Assembly: GCA_020002185.1 (NCBI GenBank)
Contig: JAHLWY010000235.1
Span: 62,001 to 126,000 of the forward strand
Reading direction: 5' to 3'
DNA from: Paraescarpia echinospica
Taxonomy: Eukaryota; Annelida; Polychaeta; Sabellida; Siboglinidae
DNA length: 64,000 nucleotides
Below are positions 16,346 through 28,564 of the stretch, in pieces. The notes below the pieces were generated by a model that ran no database searches, was not told the DNA's origin, and saw only the letters and a program-made list of their open reading frames with translations. Made by a program: the position numbers and the translations under genes. The number at the start of each line of letters is the position of its first letter. Position 1 is the first letter of the stretch.

Positions 16346-18535
16346 CACTATATTGAGACAGATCAACTTAAAATATACGTATAAAATAGAAATGTCACTT
16401 CCCTATATATCGTCTCCCCGCGTACTCAAACGAAATTTAGCCATACTCGCGTTGTGTCGTCCCGTTAGCCTGACTCGGCTAGCTCGCCATGAGATCACAT
16501 CACGACTTGACGACCGTCCGTCGGAAGTGTCCTCCTCTGTTCCCGCACGCACTGTTCGCCGTCACACGCATTCGCTCGGTTCCGTTGACCCGGCATGGCC
16601 GACCCGCTACGTAGAGTCCCTCCCGTCTCCACCTCGCTTGCCTGAAGCATGTCTCCGCCACACGCTTGTCTGATCGCCGCTACAGCACTCGGCCGGCTCC
16701 GCCTGCACGCTGAAACCCCTGTTACCTAAACCACCAGTAACATTGGGTAGACTCCACTGTACGGTTATGTTGTCTGGTAGCAATACTAAATGAAGATCAT
16801 TAACATAATGTATTCTTCTTATAGAACGCAGCATCCAGTACATAGAGCTGTTGGAGCACTTATACGAGATTCACGGGTTATGTAATGGGAGGTTTCGACG
16901 GGGAGCGGAGGGGGTAGGTGCCTATTTTCTGTTATAAAACAATGTATTTCCTGTGTCTCTGTGGTTCTATGGCTCTGATAGTTTTTAATGTATGCGGCTG
17001 AAAATGTGTATGTGATATAGTAGGCTCATTGCGGAGGTTCGTAGATTGACATTTGCTTAGAAATTCCTCCGTGGTTCAAGATCGTGTGGTGTTCAATATT
17101 TTAAATGGCTGTACCTGAAATCCCAGCTGCGGAATTGAATGTTTTTCTATATAATCATAAATATAATAATGCCATCTACACATAATTATGTCAATGGATG
17201 TATTCAGACATTTTGATTAATTTTTATGTAACTGACGTTTGAAAATCCTGATCCTTGCACCAGCATGAAGTAGAGAACAGCCCAGTGATCGCATGAATTT
17301 CAGAACAATGTAAGTTTCAGGATTTTGTACATAGACCAAAGAACAATTACAGTTTATCAACGCTCTTAGAAACAAGGAATTTGGGGTGGGCCTTGTTTAA
17401 TATACACTGCATTTTGGGGGTGGGTTGGATTCTAGTATTGGATGTTTGGATTGGGACCGTTCGATTTTATATTCAGAATTAACTGAACAAAAGTTTTGGG
17501 AAAACATTGGGATTACATTTCAGTACAAATCGTTTGAGGATAGGTCACATTCCCGTGCATAAGATTGTGTGACCGTCCATTTGTCCCGTCTGCATTGAAG
17601 GTTCCTCAAGGATGGAAATTTGTCACGTGATGTCTTGTATTGCCACACTGAGCTGCACGACTTCATTCCAGTTCAATTTCATAGTCAATTGAATTCCTGA
17701 AAATGCATAACACAAATCAACGACGAGGTGACTTCACTGCGCTACTGGCTCAGAGTGGAGAAGGTCACAAGACGGAGCTGTCTCCTGGGTTCACCTGTAA
17801 CATTACACTTGACTGGAAGGACACACTTAATCAGGAGGACAGTCTTCACCGTCTATGCAGGATCAAACTCAATATATCGGTCGCACAAACTCGTATGATA
17901 AACTATCGAATATTTTATATTGAGTGATTGATTTGAAGCGTCGCAAACGTATACATTCACAATTGCTAACGTCAGCCAAACCCGGGGTGTCAATTAGAAA
18001 CAATAATAATAATAACAAGATAACTTCTATTGAGCCTAATTAATTGGAAACCAAGCGCAGAGGTGAACCAGAACAAAAGGATTGGTCAATCTCAAAATCA
18101 ATATACAGTATTGCAGTTGTCTCTCTTCATGTTTATTTATTTTAAGTATAGTTTTTACTATCCCAAATTACACACTGGCTTTTACGGAGCTTTCCGCGAC
18201 ATTTACATATGTCAAAATATTATAAAAACACACATGTTCACTTATTTGTAAAATACATCACATATGCATAGTGGCTTAACTGCCATAACTCCATGTCCTA
18301 TCAAAATCAATTATTTCTGATGAGACATGTCTCTCCTATTTAGACACAAACTTAGGAAATATCTAAAATAATTACGTAATAAATATTCTAAATAAAAATA
18401 AAAATAGTACCTACCAAGAAAAAACCAATTGATACGTTGCTCTTCATATCATGACATCGATCAGTTCAACTTGCTAGCAAATAGAAATAGAGAAACCTGT
18501 AGTATCCTTAGCGGAAATATCCAATGTATTATAAT
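16346..18535. other. Spacer, no supported gene
   Basis: 16,430-16,720 is GC-richer with a 106-codon frame of unclear meaning (no family, biased to Arg/Ser/Pro). The rest is AT-rich. A 74-codon frame at 17,703-17,927 shows no recognisable motif either. Confidence 0.4.
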
Positions 18536-18539
18536 TTTA

Positions 18540-18750
18540 AATTGGATGAATTTTCGTAGAGCATCTAAATACTATCAATTTAAAAATTAGCATAATATGT
18601 TTGCAAGACACTTGGAAGTCCAATAATGATGATTAAATTGATCTATATTTAGTTTAAATGGGTATCATTTAGTTTCTCAGGGAAAAAGCTGTAGTGACAA
18701 AGGTGATTTAATAATATACATAGATAACATAAATAATTATAAAGTACTTA
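18540..18750 (+). mobile_element. LINE endonuclease domain, 5' fragment
   Basis: Conceptual reading from about 18,577 gives LKISIICLQDTWKSNNDD, which is the start of the APE-type endonuclease (catalytic Glu usually in LQETW; here LQDTW). Degenerate residues follow, matching the GYH...GKSCSDKGGLIIYI-like region. Stops and frameshifts abound. It continues at 21,832 after the inserted element. Confidence 0.75.
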
Positions 18751-21700
18751 AAGGTGACATGAACAGGTTGAAATAAATGCTATAGTAAATAGAATACGTA
18801 TGAAATAAGATAATCATGTAATCCAAAAAAATTAAATAATAATAATTGTTTTAATAAAATCACGCAAATAAGAATGCTTCCTCACACACAGCCTCTGAAA
18901 TTTTGCCTTCGGGAGTTTCCGTGAATCTGACGTCATATGTGTCATAGAATCTGGCGGCTGATCGAAGTTATTCAGCGGTTGCCGCACTGTTGTCTTCGAT
19001 TAATGACAACCAGTCATAGTATATTGGATGATAGCTATGGAAATGCTTAGGCGAAGAGATGTTTGTTTTCGATCGAATGCCAAAGACAAGAAATGAGAGG
19101 ATTATAAACAGATAAATCGACTGAATTTGATGACCATCTCATCGCCATCGATATCGCAACTTGAAAGTTGGACTCGCATCTGCTACGCCTTTGTCGGTGT
19201 GATCATGTTGACAGTAGTTGTTTCGTGAAGGATGCAGCAGTTTGTGAATTCGAATAATACAAGTACCAGTGACATTACCCATCATCCTGACTATTGTCAA
19301 GAAAACCATCAAAAATAAACGAAGGTTGACGTCCCCAAAACAACGAAGCGAGCTGCGAAACCTAAGGCTAAGGCGAAGCAACTTGATTTTTAGTCGAGGT
19401 AAGCCAAAACCAAAAAGAATGACAAAACGTAGGCGTAGCTGCGATTTATTTGCTACACCTCATTTGTATTTAGCAATTGTACTTCATGGGTATATTATAC
19501 GTTGTTAACCGTATACACAACAACTTAGAATATTTCAATACCAGCAATGAGCTCTCAGTTTTTGGAGCGCACATCTGCGAATAGAATGGGACCGTTCATT
19601 AACTGAAGCTGAGCACTTCGCTTCAAAGAATGTCGTTCAACTCCTCGACTGTTGGTAATTACTGGCTTGGCAGTTCGCGAACATGTCTTTCTAGCGTGTA
19701 TACAATATAACATTTGACCACGTTGTTGGATATTTATATTTTCTATAACCTCCTTTCTATATTTTCATGTTTTGTTTGATATTTGGAATGTGGGTATATT
19801 ATAATTGTGTGGAACTTTGCGTGTCATAACATCGCGTCCAATGGCAGTGCTTAATTCCGTGGCACATTTGTATTGTGTCGTTTTTTTTTCCGTCTGACTC
19901 CTTTGGTAAATGTCTATGTTGAACTGGCAGCTACCATTCTTAATAAACCTGGTTGGCATGTAATCATTCAGTGTAAAATTGTTATGGGAATATATGTTTT
20001 GACTATATTCACTACATCGTCGTAATTACATATGTAACAATGTGCAATAGAACTGTGCACTGAATAGTTACTTTCTGCGCTGCAAATAAACTTTCAAATA
20101 ATATTAAGATATATTTATTTTAAATATGTATTTCTTGACTGCAACATAGTACGGTAAGGGGATACTTATTTCAATCCAACAACAATTATTATGTAGTATA
20201 CCTCTGTGTGCTCAGATTTTAGTAATACCAACAAATAGATAAGGTTATCTATTGTTTATTATACTGATGTATAGTTGGTTTATTTTTCAGTACTGCTATT
20301 GCTGACAAATCAAGGGATGAGGAAACACTATCGTCTTCAACTCTTACATGTGAACCCTTTCACATTCTGCATTGTGCATAGAACACTGTGCATCAGATAG
20401 TGATGAATAGGAATTTGGAGACACTTGCCGTGAGAGAGCAGTCAAGCATACATGACTATGTACCAACAAGAAAATGAAATGGAAAATGACAACATGCCTA
20501 ATAATATTCATGCTTCATTGGACTTGCAAAATACCTTGTGTGTAATATCTTACAGTAAAAAAGCTGTTGTCTTTACACAATTATATGAATAATATTGTAG
20601 TTAAGTAAGTCAACAAACATTTGAAATTACCTCTAATTCTGTTCCATCATACATGACGTATTATCATGATGTATAGCTGGTATGCAAAATCGTGGTGTGG
20701 GTCTTTTGAGAAATGTTCTTGAACAATTGTAACTGCACTGACATCATGTATATATTTTTTTTTTTACGTAAAATCATCACATTAAAATGTAACTTGTAAA
20801 CAACCAAGCACATTTTCGAACCTATTTTGATAGATATAGCCATTGATGAGCAAATTTGTGTGACTAATTACACATTGATTGGATATTTCACAAGTGTACT
20901 ACGGATTATGAACATACACAAATAACAGTCGGACAAAAGCAATACCTGCTCTCGAAGCTGTCAGCGGCGAAATGTCGACTCGAGCGTGTCGGTCCCGCTT
21001 GTCAAAATACACGTTGCACTGCGGCTATTGTGATGAATACAGATTCCTGTTCCCGAATATGGGGTCGCTTTATCATCTCTGGATGACATCATCGCAACAG
21101 CCCAACCAAATTATTTAGTGTTTTTAAAAATAGAGCCGCCTTGTCTCTGAATCACTCAATGACATTGACAGCGACAGTGTCGGTGAAATCATTGAATCAG
21201 TGAATGGCTGGCTTGCACACTTCTGTCAGTTGCGCGCATCATATTAATACTATTACAATATTATTCAGTTATACGTATAGACGTTGTGTTTGACGTTAAT
21301 AATAATCCGTGTGATTCTGTATAATGTCATGAATGTCCGTTTCCAATAACACTCGATGTTCGGTCCGTGAATCTGAAAGTGTCGTTTGTTGCCGGCGACA
21401 ACGACATTATCAAAATATCCCTTTTTACATCGTCGTCATCACCATACATGCTATAAACTTTCTTGAGTGACGTCTATTGCCAATGGTTCATCTTTGTATG
21501 CGGCAACAGTCCTACAAGTCCTCACATTTGCCACACAACCATCCCAATCCGGATCACAAGAATCTTACGCCGTGTCGTCCATTTTTCCAGTGGTGAGACA
21601 GATTTGGGCTATGGCACATATTACGTCACAGTACTTTACCAAGCGGCAATCAGACACACTATTTCATTCGGGATTTCATTCGGAAATCGGTCAGATAGGC

Positions 21701-21831
21701 TGATTTTTACACATTAAACTGCCTGTATATATTAACCAAGGAACATGTCAGGTATTACACCTGTCTAAATAGCATCATGTTAGTATGTTATTTACGTGGT
21801 TAAAATAGAAAATTTATGTTCATGTCACCTT
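18751..21831. mobile_element. 3.1-kb insertion with 15-bp terminal inverted repeats
   Basis: The left end AAGGTGACATGAACA (18,751-18,765) is the exact reverse complement of the right end (21,817-21,831). The two flanks join into one LINE endonuclease reading, which marks this as an insertion. The interior has no transposase: frames at 19,139-19,508 and 21,463-21,717 show no motif. So it is a non-autonomous DNA element, or a decayed one with other material inside. The target duplication is unclear (perhaps AA/TA-rich). Confidence 0.7.
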
Positions 21832-22850
21832 GAAGAATATCGACATGTACAAATAACTGGAGGCAACTTATCAAAAACTCTAACTATTGAAAACATATAT
21901 AGACCGCCAAGGTCATTAAATCAAAATATCACAATTTTTTTGAGGAATTTTCAATGATTATGTCCACTCTAGAAAACTGTATTCATTTAATTACTACAGT
22001 AGACTTCAATATAAATTAACTCAACATAAACGAGAACAGAACATACATATATTTTTGATACTATGAAACCATACAGTCGCTCTCCTCAAATTGCCTTCCC
22101 ACCTACCGTCAATAGAACTAATGGAACATTAATAGACAGTAGTTTATGTAAGTTAAATAAATCCATATTAGAAAGTACTGCAGGGATATTTACCAACACG
22201 TTTTCTGATCATCAGACATACTCCCTAATGATGGATATCAACATAAAACTAACCTTCTTGCAAAATTCGGTGCAGTAATATCACATAGTAAATTAGCTAT
22301 GCTTAATGTTAAACATGAAATATAATCGGATGAAATGTTTAACAAATTAAACAAATGTCCTACGGCTGACCCCAATTTAAATTATCACATGATACATAAT
22401 GAAAATTATGCTTGCTAAGAATGAGCATACGTCAGTTAAAATCATGAAATATAACAAATACAAACATAAGCACTCAACATGGTTTACACGGGGTCTTCTA
22501 AAATCTATCAAATATCGACATTCGCTCTATAAGAGACTGAATATGTCTAACCCCAAATTACCAAACTATTAAATCATTCACACTAATTTTAAAACGTATA
22601 ATTCCATATTAAAGAAAAACATTCGCTCTGCCAAAAATGTACTTCGAAATACGCTTTAACAGATACAAAATAACATTAGAAATAGATGGAAAACCATAGA
22701 TGAAATTATTTTTTAAAATGCTTCAAATAAAACGTTTTCTTTTAAAAGTAATGGCATAATTATAACAATAAACTGATATTGCAAATAAATACAATAACTA
22801 TTTTACAAGTATAGGTAGTGATATATAGAAAGTGTTTCAACTCGGAAATC
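21832..22850 (+). mobile_element. LINE endonuclease 3' part and linker
   Basis: It resumes the split LINE: ITGGNLSKTLTIENIYRPPR (21,858-21,917), then PTVNRTNGTLIDSSLCKL (the endonuclease LID motif), GIFTNTFSDHQTYSL (SDH catalytic motif, 22,183-22,229), and the linker TWFTRGLLKSIKYRHSLYKR (around 22,480). Many stops are present. The sequence ends abruptly near 22,850 at the boundary with a GC-richer insert. Confidence 0.8.
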
Positions 22851-23480
22851 ATCAAAATAGGGCACAAGTTGCCACGGCCTCCTATCTTTAACATTTATGG
22901 CAGCCATTATATGACGGATCAGGCTTAACATCTAGCGGATACTTTGGTACTAAGTGTACATTGTTTTGTGTAACGTTGCCACCTAGTGGATTCATGGAGT
23001 AATATATGGGTAAAACGTCTTCGGGCAAGTAAATTAACCAATCAGGGAATGTGACGTAATGACCGTGTGAGCAAACAGAGCGAACGCTACAAGGGTTGGA
23101 GCGGCGGGTAGAATATGGTGTATAGTAAGGCGTGATGAATGAGAGGCTTTAGTAATTCGCCGAAACGGTATCTATTCGACGTGGTGTGTGCGGCGCTGGG
23201 ATAGGCATAGGCCTGTGTTATAATGGTGTGGAAAATTCAACGTTCGGTAAAAGGATCGGTCGACGCGTTGTTATTTTCTTCGGCTAGGCCGTGGTCGTCG
23301 GCTGAGCACGCGCGCGCTGGGCGACGTGTTATCGTTTTGTGACGGCGGGCCGGTGGCTTTAACCAAAGAGACTCGTCATGCTTTAATTGGGTAGATCGGG
23401 CGTGTGCTATATACGGAAATTGGCAATGGTATGGTTATTTTTCAAGGTCTTGTGTGATGGTTTTCGGTCTGGGTAACTCT
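22850..23480. repeat. Insert repeat, inverted copy of 58.3-59.64 kb
   Basis: It begins with GGGCACAAGTTGCCACGGCC at the LINE boundary and includes TTGCCACCTAGTGG, CGTGGTGTGTGCGGCGC and ACGCGCGCGCTGGGCGACGTG. Its reverse complement is found between 58,300 and 59,640, joined to the same LINE linker at the same point. CpG-rich; no coding capacity seen. Confidence 0.8.
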
Positions 23481-24200
23481 GTGGTGTGATAGTTATGGCA
23501 ATAAAACCGATTTTTAAACGACTATAGGATGTCTGTTTGACGTTGAGGTAAAACAAAACAGGATAATGATAAGCGAATAAAACAAAACAAGGAATGGCGT
23601 ATTTTTTTTCTATTCGACTGTGTGCGAAAGCGCGGGTGGAAAAAAACCTCGCTAATGTAGAATTTAAAAAAACAATCGGTAGCGTGGCTCACGCGAGTTC
23701 CGACGCCGCAAGCGAACGCGCGGTTTTTGGTGGGAAGACGTATAGGAAGTGTGGAAAATGGGCGTTTTATATATCGTCTCCAGGCGTGGAATATTGAAAA
23801 CGGCAATTAAGTCAGTCATTCGAAGTACGCCCATCTCCGTCCCGCTGTGACTAACACTATGCTGTCATTTTTATTGGGAGAAAACCGATAATTATATGTG
23901 AATTTAACGAAACAAGAAATGCCATAGTTTTCAAAACACCATCCGTAAAAAAACTAGCGACTTTTCTGGACTTGTTTGTTTGCCGCGTGCGGCGACGACG
24001 ACGTAAACAAGAGCTCTTTTTTAATGGGGAGACGTATGCGAATGAGATGGGATGGGTGAAATATTGAAATACTAGAGGCGTGAAATATTTAAAACGGCTA
24101 TTAAATATGTCATTGCATATTCGTCTCTCTCTGACCAATACTATGGTGTAATTGTTATTGCAAAAAAAATCATAAGCGAATTTAATGAAACATCTAAATT
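23480..24200. repeat. Tandem/satellite-like monomers of about 290-375 bp
   Basis: Three related segments begin near 23,487, 23,859 and 24,140, each with CTATGGTGT-like and TTATTG.GA.AAAACCGAT words. The first two share GGAAGACGTAT..GGCGTG.AATATT and AAAACGGC.ATTAA. No coding frame is recognised. Confidence 0.6.
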
Positions 24201-24228
24201 CCGATTTGAATATAACAGAGAAATATTC

Positions 24229-24370
24229 TTTAAAAATATTCTAAGTTAGGACTCGAACATAACACAACAATGTCTAAATCCCAACTTGAAAAATATTATA
24301 TATATATTTAAAATAAAATAAAATAAAATATATATATATAAGACAAGTTTTTTATATTATGTTCAAGTCG

Positions 24371-24412
<42 letters not shown>

Positions 24413-24981
24413 CAAAGGAAGAAAGAGGTGGAATACTTGAGAGGAGCTAAAAATAGTATGTGGCTATCCGTCGTGGGCCTTGAAAAATGTGACAGATAGC
24501 AGTCAGAAGAAAAATACCAACAAAAAGACAGGAAGACGACTCAAAATACGACTGGAGGAACACAGAAAGGACGTAGACAACACGAAAATGAGAAATACAC
24601 AATGAATGGAAAAAGATTGATGTCTACCATCAATAAATCCGCCCTTACAGACCATGCAACAACTGATAAACCATATCATAGACTGGGAGGGAGTGACAAT
24701 TGTAGACAATGGACCCAACAGAAGAATCCCTCATATCAAGGAAGCCATCTGGGTCAGGAAAACCAGAACACCCGTCAACAGAGACGAGGGGAATTACGAA
24801 CTGACTCACGTGTACGATGACGTCATTCAGCGTCATCGGTACTGGTGAAGTCGAAGTGATACGTTGACGAAAGCCTCTACCAGGTAAATTAAATACATAT
24901 TAGATATGAAAAATGGAAGTTTCTGATTCTTGAAAAATATTCTAAGTTAGGACTCGAACATAACACACAAATGTCTACACT
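24229..24981. repeat. Direct repeats flanking a Penelope fragment
   Basis: About 50 bp (AAAATATTCTAAGTTAGGACTCGAACATAACAC) occurs at 24,233-24,270 and again at 24,924-24,970 in the same orientation, bracketing the Penelope piece and a TA microsatellite (24,296-24,412). Penelope elements often carry such pseudo-LTR-like repeats, but these could also be an older duplicated host repeat. Confidence 0.65.
24500..24850 (+). mobile_element. Penelope-like element, C-terminal GIY-YIG endonuclease fragment
   Basis: Two overlapping frames give TGRRLKIRLEEHRKDVDN (GIY-YIG motif region with R and EH), INKSALTDHATTDKP (the SAI/LTDH motif), then, after a frame change, INHIIDWEGVTIVDN, RRIPHIKEAIWVRKT and NRDEGNYELTHVYDDVI. 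That last block is the characteristic C-terminus of Penelope retroelements (KEAI.IRK, NRDEG.Y.L.H.YD). The reverse transcriptase part is absent. One frameshift lies near 24,650-24,700. Confidence 0.82.
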
Positions 24982-25270
24982 TTTTCACACATCTCCTATG
25001 GGTGCCTATTCGGACTTAGTCGTTTTCACGCATTCCCGTATGGATGCATATTCGGACTTATATTTTTACGCATATCGTTCGGGTGCATATTCGGATTTTT
25101 TTTTTTCGCAGGTAGGGACTTAGACTTTTTGACGCATTCCCGTATGGGTGCATATTCGGACTTAGACTTTTTTTACCCATCTCGTATGGGTGCATATTCG
25201 ACTTAGAACTTGTTCACGCATTCCCGTGTGGGTAAAATTCGGACTTAGTTGTTTTCAAACAAGTCGGGAC
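24978..25270. repeat. Minisatellite, unit about 45-55 bp
   Basis: About six units built around TTTTTCACGCATTCCCGTAT then GGGTGCATATTCGGACTTAG. Unit length varies. Confidence 0.85.
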
Positions 25271-25274
25271 TTAG

Positions 25275-25500
25275 ACGTCCAATAAACAAACATCGGCATT
25301 TTCCCTGTTAAACTTGCAAAAATAATTCCTATTTTTAAATACGTGATCCATCTGTTTTTAACAATTATAGACCCATTTCAGTCCTTCCAACTATCTCAAA
25401 GGTCTTAGAGAAAATAATATATAAGCAATTGTCCGCATATTTCAATGATTCTGGACTGTTTGTTCATAATCAAATAGCTTTAACAAAACATTGAACCAGA
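25275..25500 (+). mobile_element. LINE reverse transcriptase fragment
   Basis: Conceptual frames give FPVKLAKIIPIFK, then FNNYRPISVLPTISKVLEKI and IYKQLSAYFNDSGLFVHNQI, the N-terminal fingers region of LINE reverse transcriptase. It is broken by one frame change near 25,340 and a stop soon after. It is probably the downstream continuation of the LINE at 18.5-22.85 kb. Confidence 0.8.
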
Positions 25501-25688
25501 ATTTCAAAATGAAAATTCGGATATTTTACTAATCACAAATTATGCAAAAAAATTCCGATTACAAAAACATGCAAATACGTGTACAAACCTTAACTGTTCC
25601 ATAAACTATCAAGGTAAACAGAATCAGTATAAATTCATGTATGAATATGCAAGTATATTGATGTGTACATGCGACAACTAACATTAAT

Positions 25689-27104
25689 TTGTTTATAATA
25701 TGTTATCACAAATACTCTAATACATGCACATGTACGCACACAAAACCGTGCAACCCACACTTGAAGGACGAGTGTCTGGAGGCAACTACCGAAATTGAAG
25801 ATGCGTCCTCAGAGGTGAGCAAACACACCAAGGCTGAATCTGTGAAACGTGCCAACACCCATCTACTCCCAGCCTTGGCCGACGATGATGTCGTGAAGAA
25901 GATCCAGGAGTGGGAGGCACATATATTCGAGAATGCTATGTTCAGATCCCTGCTGATGTACCTGCATCGAATGGAGACGATCCTGTTCTTTGTAGCAGTA
26001 TCCCGTAACGCAGTCCTAAACCTCCATCTTGAAGCAGGAGAAGAATTGAACAAGCTGTGTTTTGCTATGGATAGAATAAAGTACAAGAGACGTTGGCCAC
26101 GTTACACAGCTGACATGCACGCATTCAAGGCTGACCACCCAGAGACGTGGAAGGAACTTGAATTAGGTGACATATCAGTCACCGAGACTGCCATCCCATT
26201 TGTCTCCATTGGGGCAGACCATGCATGTGAACATCTAAACAAGCTATTGAAAGTTCATTCTGGTCTCATTGGAATCTCCAGCAATGCTCACCTCAGTCAT
26301 GCACGACATCGCTTCTTCCTAGCTTCTGCCGAACTGTCGTGCATGGCAACCGAGTTCAAGGGTCAGTTCAATGTCTAAGACAACAAGGCTAGTGATCATC
26401 ATGATCTATCCACGAGTGTGGTCAAACGGGAGCATGATGCCATCATCAAGATAAAGGCTGTCATAATGAGTCATAGCAATCCATTCGCTGTTGAAGGTCG
26501 CACGCTATTCAACCTGATTACCCGTGCATACATTCCATGCGAATACGTTGCACGGATCCTGAACATGGACGAGACTAGACAGAAGCTGTACGAAGACTAG
26601 GTGGCAGAGAGGATAAATGGGAATGTCAGCCTGTGGGCACCTCTCAAGAAACAAAACAAGAATACGTACATGTCTGGCTGCAAGAATTTTGCAATCGAGA
26701 TCTGTAATAAGACAGTAGATCTGTGGGAAACCAAGGACCTGTATGGCAGACGGATGGTTCTTGCCCGGTCAAGCAGAGATATTGACCATAAGCACTGCAT
26801 CAGCAACTAGTAGTTCACCCTGACAGCACGGGCTCTATTTGCTCCAAGCGATTCAATGTTGTCATGCAACGAAAAGCCCAAGCTCATCCATGTCCTTGAG
26901 CAGTTGGCAAAAATAGAAACTCAGACCAATAACTCTCAGACGACTACTAGCGAGACGCATGTTAATGTATCAGATGATGGAGCCTTGGACAGGGCATCTG
27001 CTGAAGTCGATGGTCCCCATCTAAGTAGGAAGATTGCTGTCGTAGATGGTGGTTGTCCAGAAACTGACGAAGAAGAAAGCAACCATGCCGACAGTAAAAT
27101 ATAA
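25689..27104 (+). pseudogene. Pseudogene of a widespread uncharacterised invertebrate protein family
   Basis: A single reading frame of 472 codons runs from 25,689 to the TAA at 27,102 with no frameshift, but it is broken by TAA 26,376-26,378, TAG 26,598-26,600 and the pair TAG TAG 26,808-26,813. Recognisable blocks are VKKIQEWEAHIFENAMFRSL, RIKYKRRWPRYTADMHAFK, PFVSIGADHACEHLNKLLKV, the later SNPFAVEGRTLFNLITRAYI, MYMSG-like YMSGCKNFAIEIC, and KDLYGRRMVLARSSRDIDHK. The same order occurs in a multi-copy, repeat-associated family seen in molluscs, cnidarians and other invertebrates; its function is unknown to me. The N-terminus is incomplete, and the C-terminus is Ser/Thr/Glu-rich. Confidence 0.75.
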
Positions 27105-27900
27105 AATCTTGTGTTTCCGAGAGCACCCAGTGTTCTATACCTTGCGCTAGTTACATCAGTCGAGGACTAGCGACAACCGGTGACGCCACACCACGGTGCG
27201 TAAATGATCGAGGCCACACAACATTTTATCGCATTGCTAAAGACCATGGCTCCAGCGATGGATCTTATAATATAGCTGTGCCTTGGGCGGAACAAAAGCA
27301 AGGACTCTGGATAGCGTTCACATTGTTGCACACCGAAGCGTTGTTTACATCAACATTGGTCATCGCCAGTCATAATGATAATGTGATACACATGGTTTCG
27401 GCGTTCAGATGCACATTTATCATGATATAATGTGCCTGATCCTGGCAATACCGGCCTTAGCTTTGAGCTTCAGGCACAGCCAAAACCAAGAAATGCTTTT
27501 GATTTGCTGTGGACTGCCAGCTAAGGTATCAAGCCGCTAGATGAAAATAGGTCGGTGACGTCTCAGATTTTGAATTAGTAGCAGACTGCAGAGTGTTTCC
27601 ACGATTAAAAATCTTCATTTAATGTTGCGTTATCACTTCTTATAGTCGCTATCTTAATTTCGTAAACGATGTGCACAAATAAGAACTTCGGAAAAGTCAG
27701 CACGACGTCGCTCCTAGCGAACCTTAGACTTTGTGGACTTCTTTTTTGACGCGACCGACAGGCACCTCGCTATCAACATTATTTGTGTACAAAATCCGTG
27801 CCAGTAACTTTTTGGACGTGCCAGCAACTTTTCAAATTTACTGGCTACCTGGGTCAGTGGATAAAACCTTAATGTTAAGGTATGTTTAAATGTTCAATTA
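27105..27900. other. Spacer, nothing recognised
   Basis: Non-coding; no repeat family identified. It ends at the outer edge of the large palindrome. Confidence 0.5.
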
Positions 27901-28099
27901 CTGCTACTAAGTCTAAGAGCAAGTAAAGTTCAAATACCTTAGGCTTGGTAACTTCTTCCCTTTATGAGGTATTAATTTCGATTTTCTGCGATGTCTTCCT
28001 TGATTTCATCATATTTCAGCTGATTGTTGATGCATGTACATACTTCTGAATAGTAATGTAGGTGGTCCAGCGTACATGCTATCCGTTCACTGGAGGAAA

Positions 28100-28560
28100 T
28101 CCCATGTTAAAAGATAGGAATTTTGCTCCGAGGCGCTCCATGGTTAATCAGCGTTGGAGCGCCTCGGAGCAAGTGCAAAAAGTAGTTTCGGTACCCATGT
28201 TAAAAGATAGACAATTTTTTTTATCCCATGTTAAAGCATAGGAGCTATTATCGTAAAGTTATCCGACCACTTTTTTTTTATTTTTCCCATGTTAAACGAT
28301 AGGCCATTTTTATCCTATGTTAAGAGATAGAACATTTTCACCATGTTAAGAGATACGGAATTTTTCTCCATGTTAAAGCATAGGAGCTATTATCGTAAAG
28401 TTATCCGCAACTTTTTTTGAATTTTTCCCATGTTAAAGGATAGGCCATTTTTATCCTATGTTAAGAGATAGAACATTTTCACCATGTTAAGAGATAGGGA
28501 ATGTTCTCCATGTTAAAGGATAGGAGCTACTATCGTAAAGGTATGCAACCACTTTTTGTA
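28100..28560. repeat. CATGTTAAAGGATAGG repeat array
   Basis: The word CCATGTTAA.(A/G)GATAGG occurs more than ten times, organised as two higher-order units of about 165 bp (28,222-28,385 and 28,386-28,555) containing TATCGTAAAG(T)TATCC. Short related pieces are in the right arm at 38,500-38,600. Confidence 0.8.
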
Positions 28561-28564
28561 AAAA

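Noticed and set aside
16353..16673. 106-codon frame in a GC-richer patch
   Set aside because: No recognisable family, no splice or promoter context; composition bias explains its length.
19139..19508. Overlapping basic ORFs inside the 3.1-kb insertion
   Set aside because: Checked for transposase motifs (DDE, zinc knuckle); none found.
25000..25270. Possible CRISPR array (regular repeats)
   Set aside because: The context is eukaryotic, unit length is irregular, there are no unique spacers and no cas genes; it is a minisatellite.
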